DNA from: Synechococcus sp. AG-670-B23
GTDB taxonomy: Bacteria; Cyanobacteriota; Cyanobacteriia; PCC-6307; Cyanobiaceae
Direction: 5' to 3'
Length of the DNA: 64,000 nt
Assembly: GCA_003209165.1 (NCBI GenBank)
Contig: QCSL01000006.1
Span: 1-64,000, forward strand
This document shows, piece by piece, positions 63,781-64,000 of the stretch. Under the pieces are notes generated by a model. That model did not search any database, had not been told where the DNA came from, and was given only the letters and a program-made list of their open reading frames with translations. Position 1 is the stretch's first letter. Every line of letters starts with the position of its first letter. The position numbers and the translations under genes are program-made.

Positions 63781-64000
63781 TTACTTAATGTATTCTTTCA
63801 ATACCCCATTGCGATTGGGGTGGCGCAACTTGCGCAGGGCCTTGGCTTCGATCTGACGAATTCGTTCTCGGGTCACATCGAAAATCTGTCCAATTTCCTC
63901 TAGGGTTTTCATGCGCCCGTCGTCCAGGCCGTAGCGGAGGCGAAGCACGTCGCGCTCGCGCGGACTCAGGGTAGCCAAAACGCCTTCAAGGTCTTCTCGA
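63781..64000 (-). CDS. rpoD: Principal sigma factor RpoD/SigA, C-terminal part (partial)
   Basis: The frame enters from the right edge on the minus strand and ends at TAA 63781-63783. The visible 72 residues are sigma region 4: [17 protein letters not shown], then the region 4.2 helix-turn-helix [24 protein letters not shown], ending [10 protein letters not shown] and a short basic tail. This C-terminus matches the housekeeping sigma factor of cyanobacteria. The remainder lies outside the window. It follows an AT-rich 1.4 kb gap downstream. Confidence 0.93.
   Translation of the reverse strand, partial: REDLEGVLATLSPRERDVLRLRYGLDDGRMKTLEEIGQIFDVTRERIRQIEAKALRKLRHPNRNGVLKEYIK

Overview
The window is a 64 kb chromosome segment of a unicellular marine picocyanobacterium of the Synechococcus/Cyanobium type. 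The evidence is the genes for oxygenic photosynthesis (psaF, psaJ, petC, petA, a high-light-inducible protein), the C5 route to tetrapyrroles (hemL, hemC), a glycolate oxidase subunit, a second groEL, and several small proteins and gene orders known from marine picocyanobacteria (gmk - psaJF - tsaD - hli; gltX - 62-residue protein - tRNA-Trp - rplS). Coding is dense and GC-rich on both strands. AT-rich gaps mark accessory stretches near 31.4-32.0, 34.3-34.8, 54.7-56.5 and 62.4-63.8 kb.

Region by region: 0-13 kb holds a NanE-like epimerase, GroEL, FabG, a K+ channel/RCK protein, a GT9-like transferase, IspD, an LD-carboxypeptidase, UbiA, Ppx/GppA, a RodZ-like protein, tRNA-Val, CobM and Lgt. 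12.4-15.2 kb is the cytochrome b6f pair petC-petA, with DUF3067 and tatC. 15-21.6 kb has an RqcH/NFACT protein, gmk, a putative periplasmic iota-class carbonic anhydrase, psaJ/psaF, tsaD, hli and a decayed pilT. 21.6-29 kb has wecB, a CPA antiporter, gltX, two tRNAs, rplS, map and an SDR. 29-36 kb has a DRTGG/P-loop protein, a DprA-like protein, a secreted serine hydrolase, YajQ, and a phosphoribosyltransferase/deoxyribosyltransferase pair. 36-39.5 kb has an MscS-type channel flanked by two decayed cytidine deaminase copies. 39.8-53 kb has hemL, glcD, xth, a broken TPR gene, an M41-like membrane protease, larC, a UPF0104 protein, a phosphoesterase and a divergent ferric-iron ABC pair. 53-64 kb has a histidine-rich CobW-type GTPase, a pterin dehydratase, an accessory island with a strong but orphan Fur box, a YjbQ-like protein, an M32 peptidase, ppa, a dead L,D-transpeptidase, hemC and the 3' end of a principal sigma factor.

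The main theme of the hunt is gene decay. There are five broken genes (pilT, two cdd copies, a TPR gene, a YkuD transpeptidase), and in three of them independent lesions argue against simple sequencing error. The other notable items are the iota-carbonic-anhydrase candidate inserted next to the photosystem I genes, an intrinsic-terminator hairpin embedded in the first codons of lgt, and a 17-of-19 Fur box with no clear target. No CRISPR array, prophage or intact insertion sequence was seen. All family assignments come from reading motifs by eye; no database search was run.
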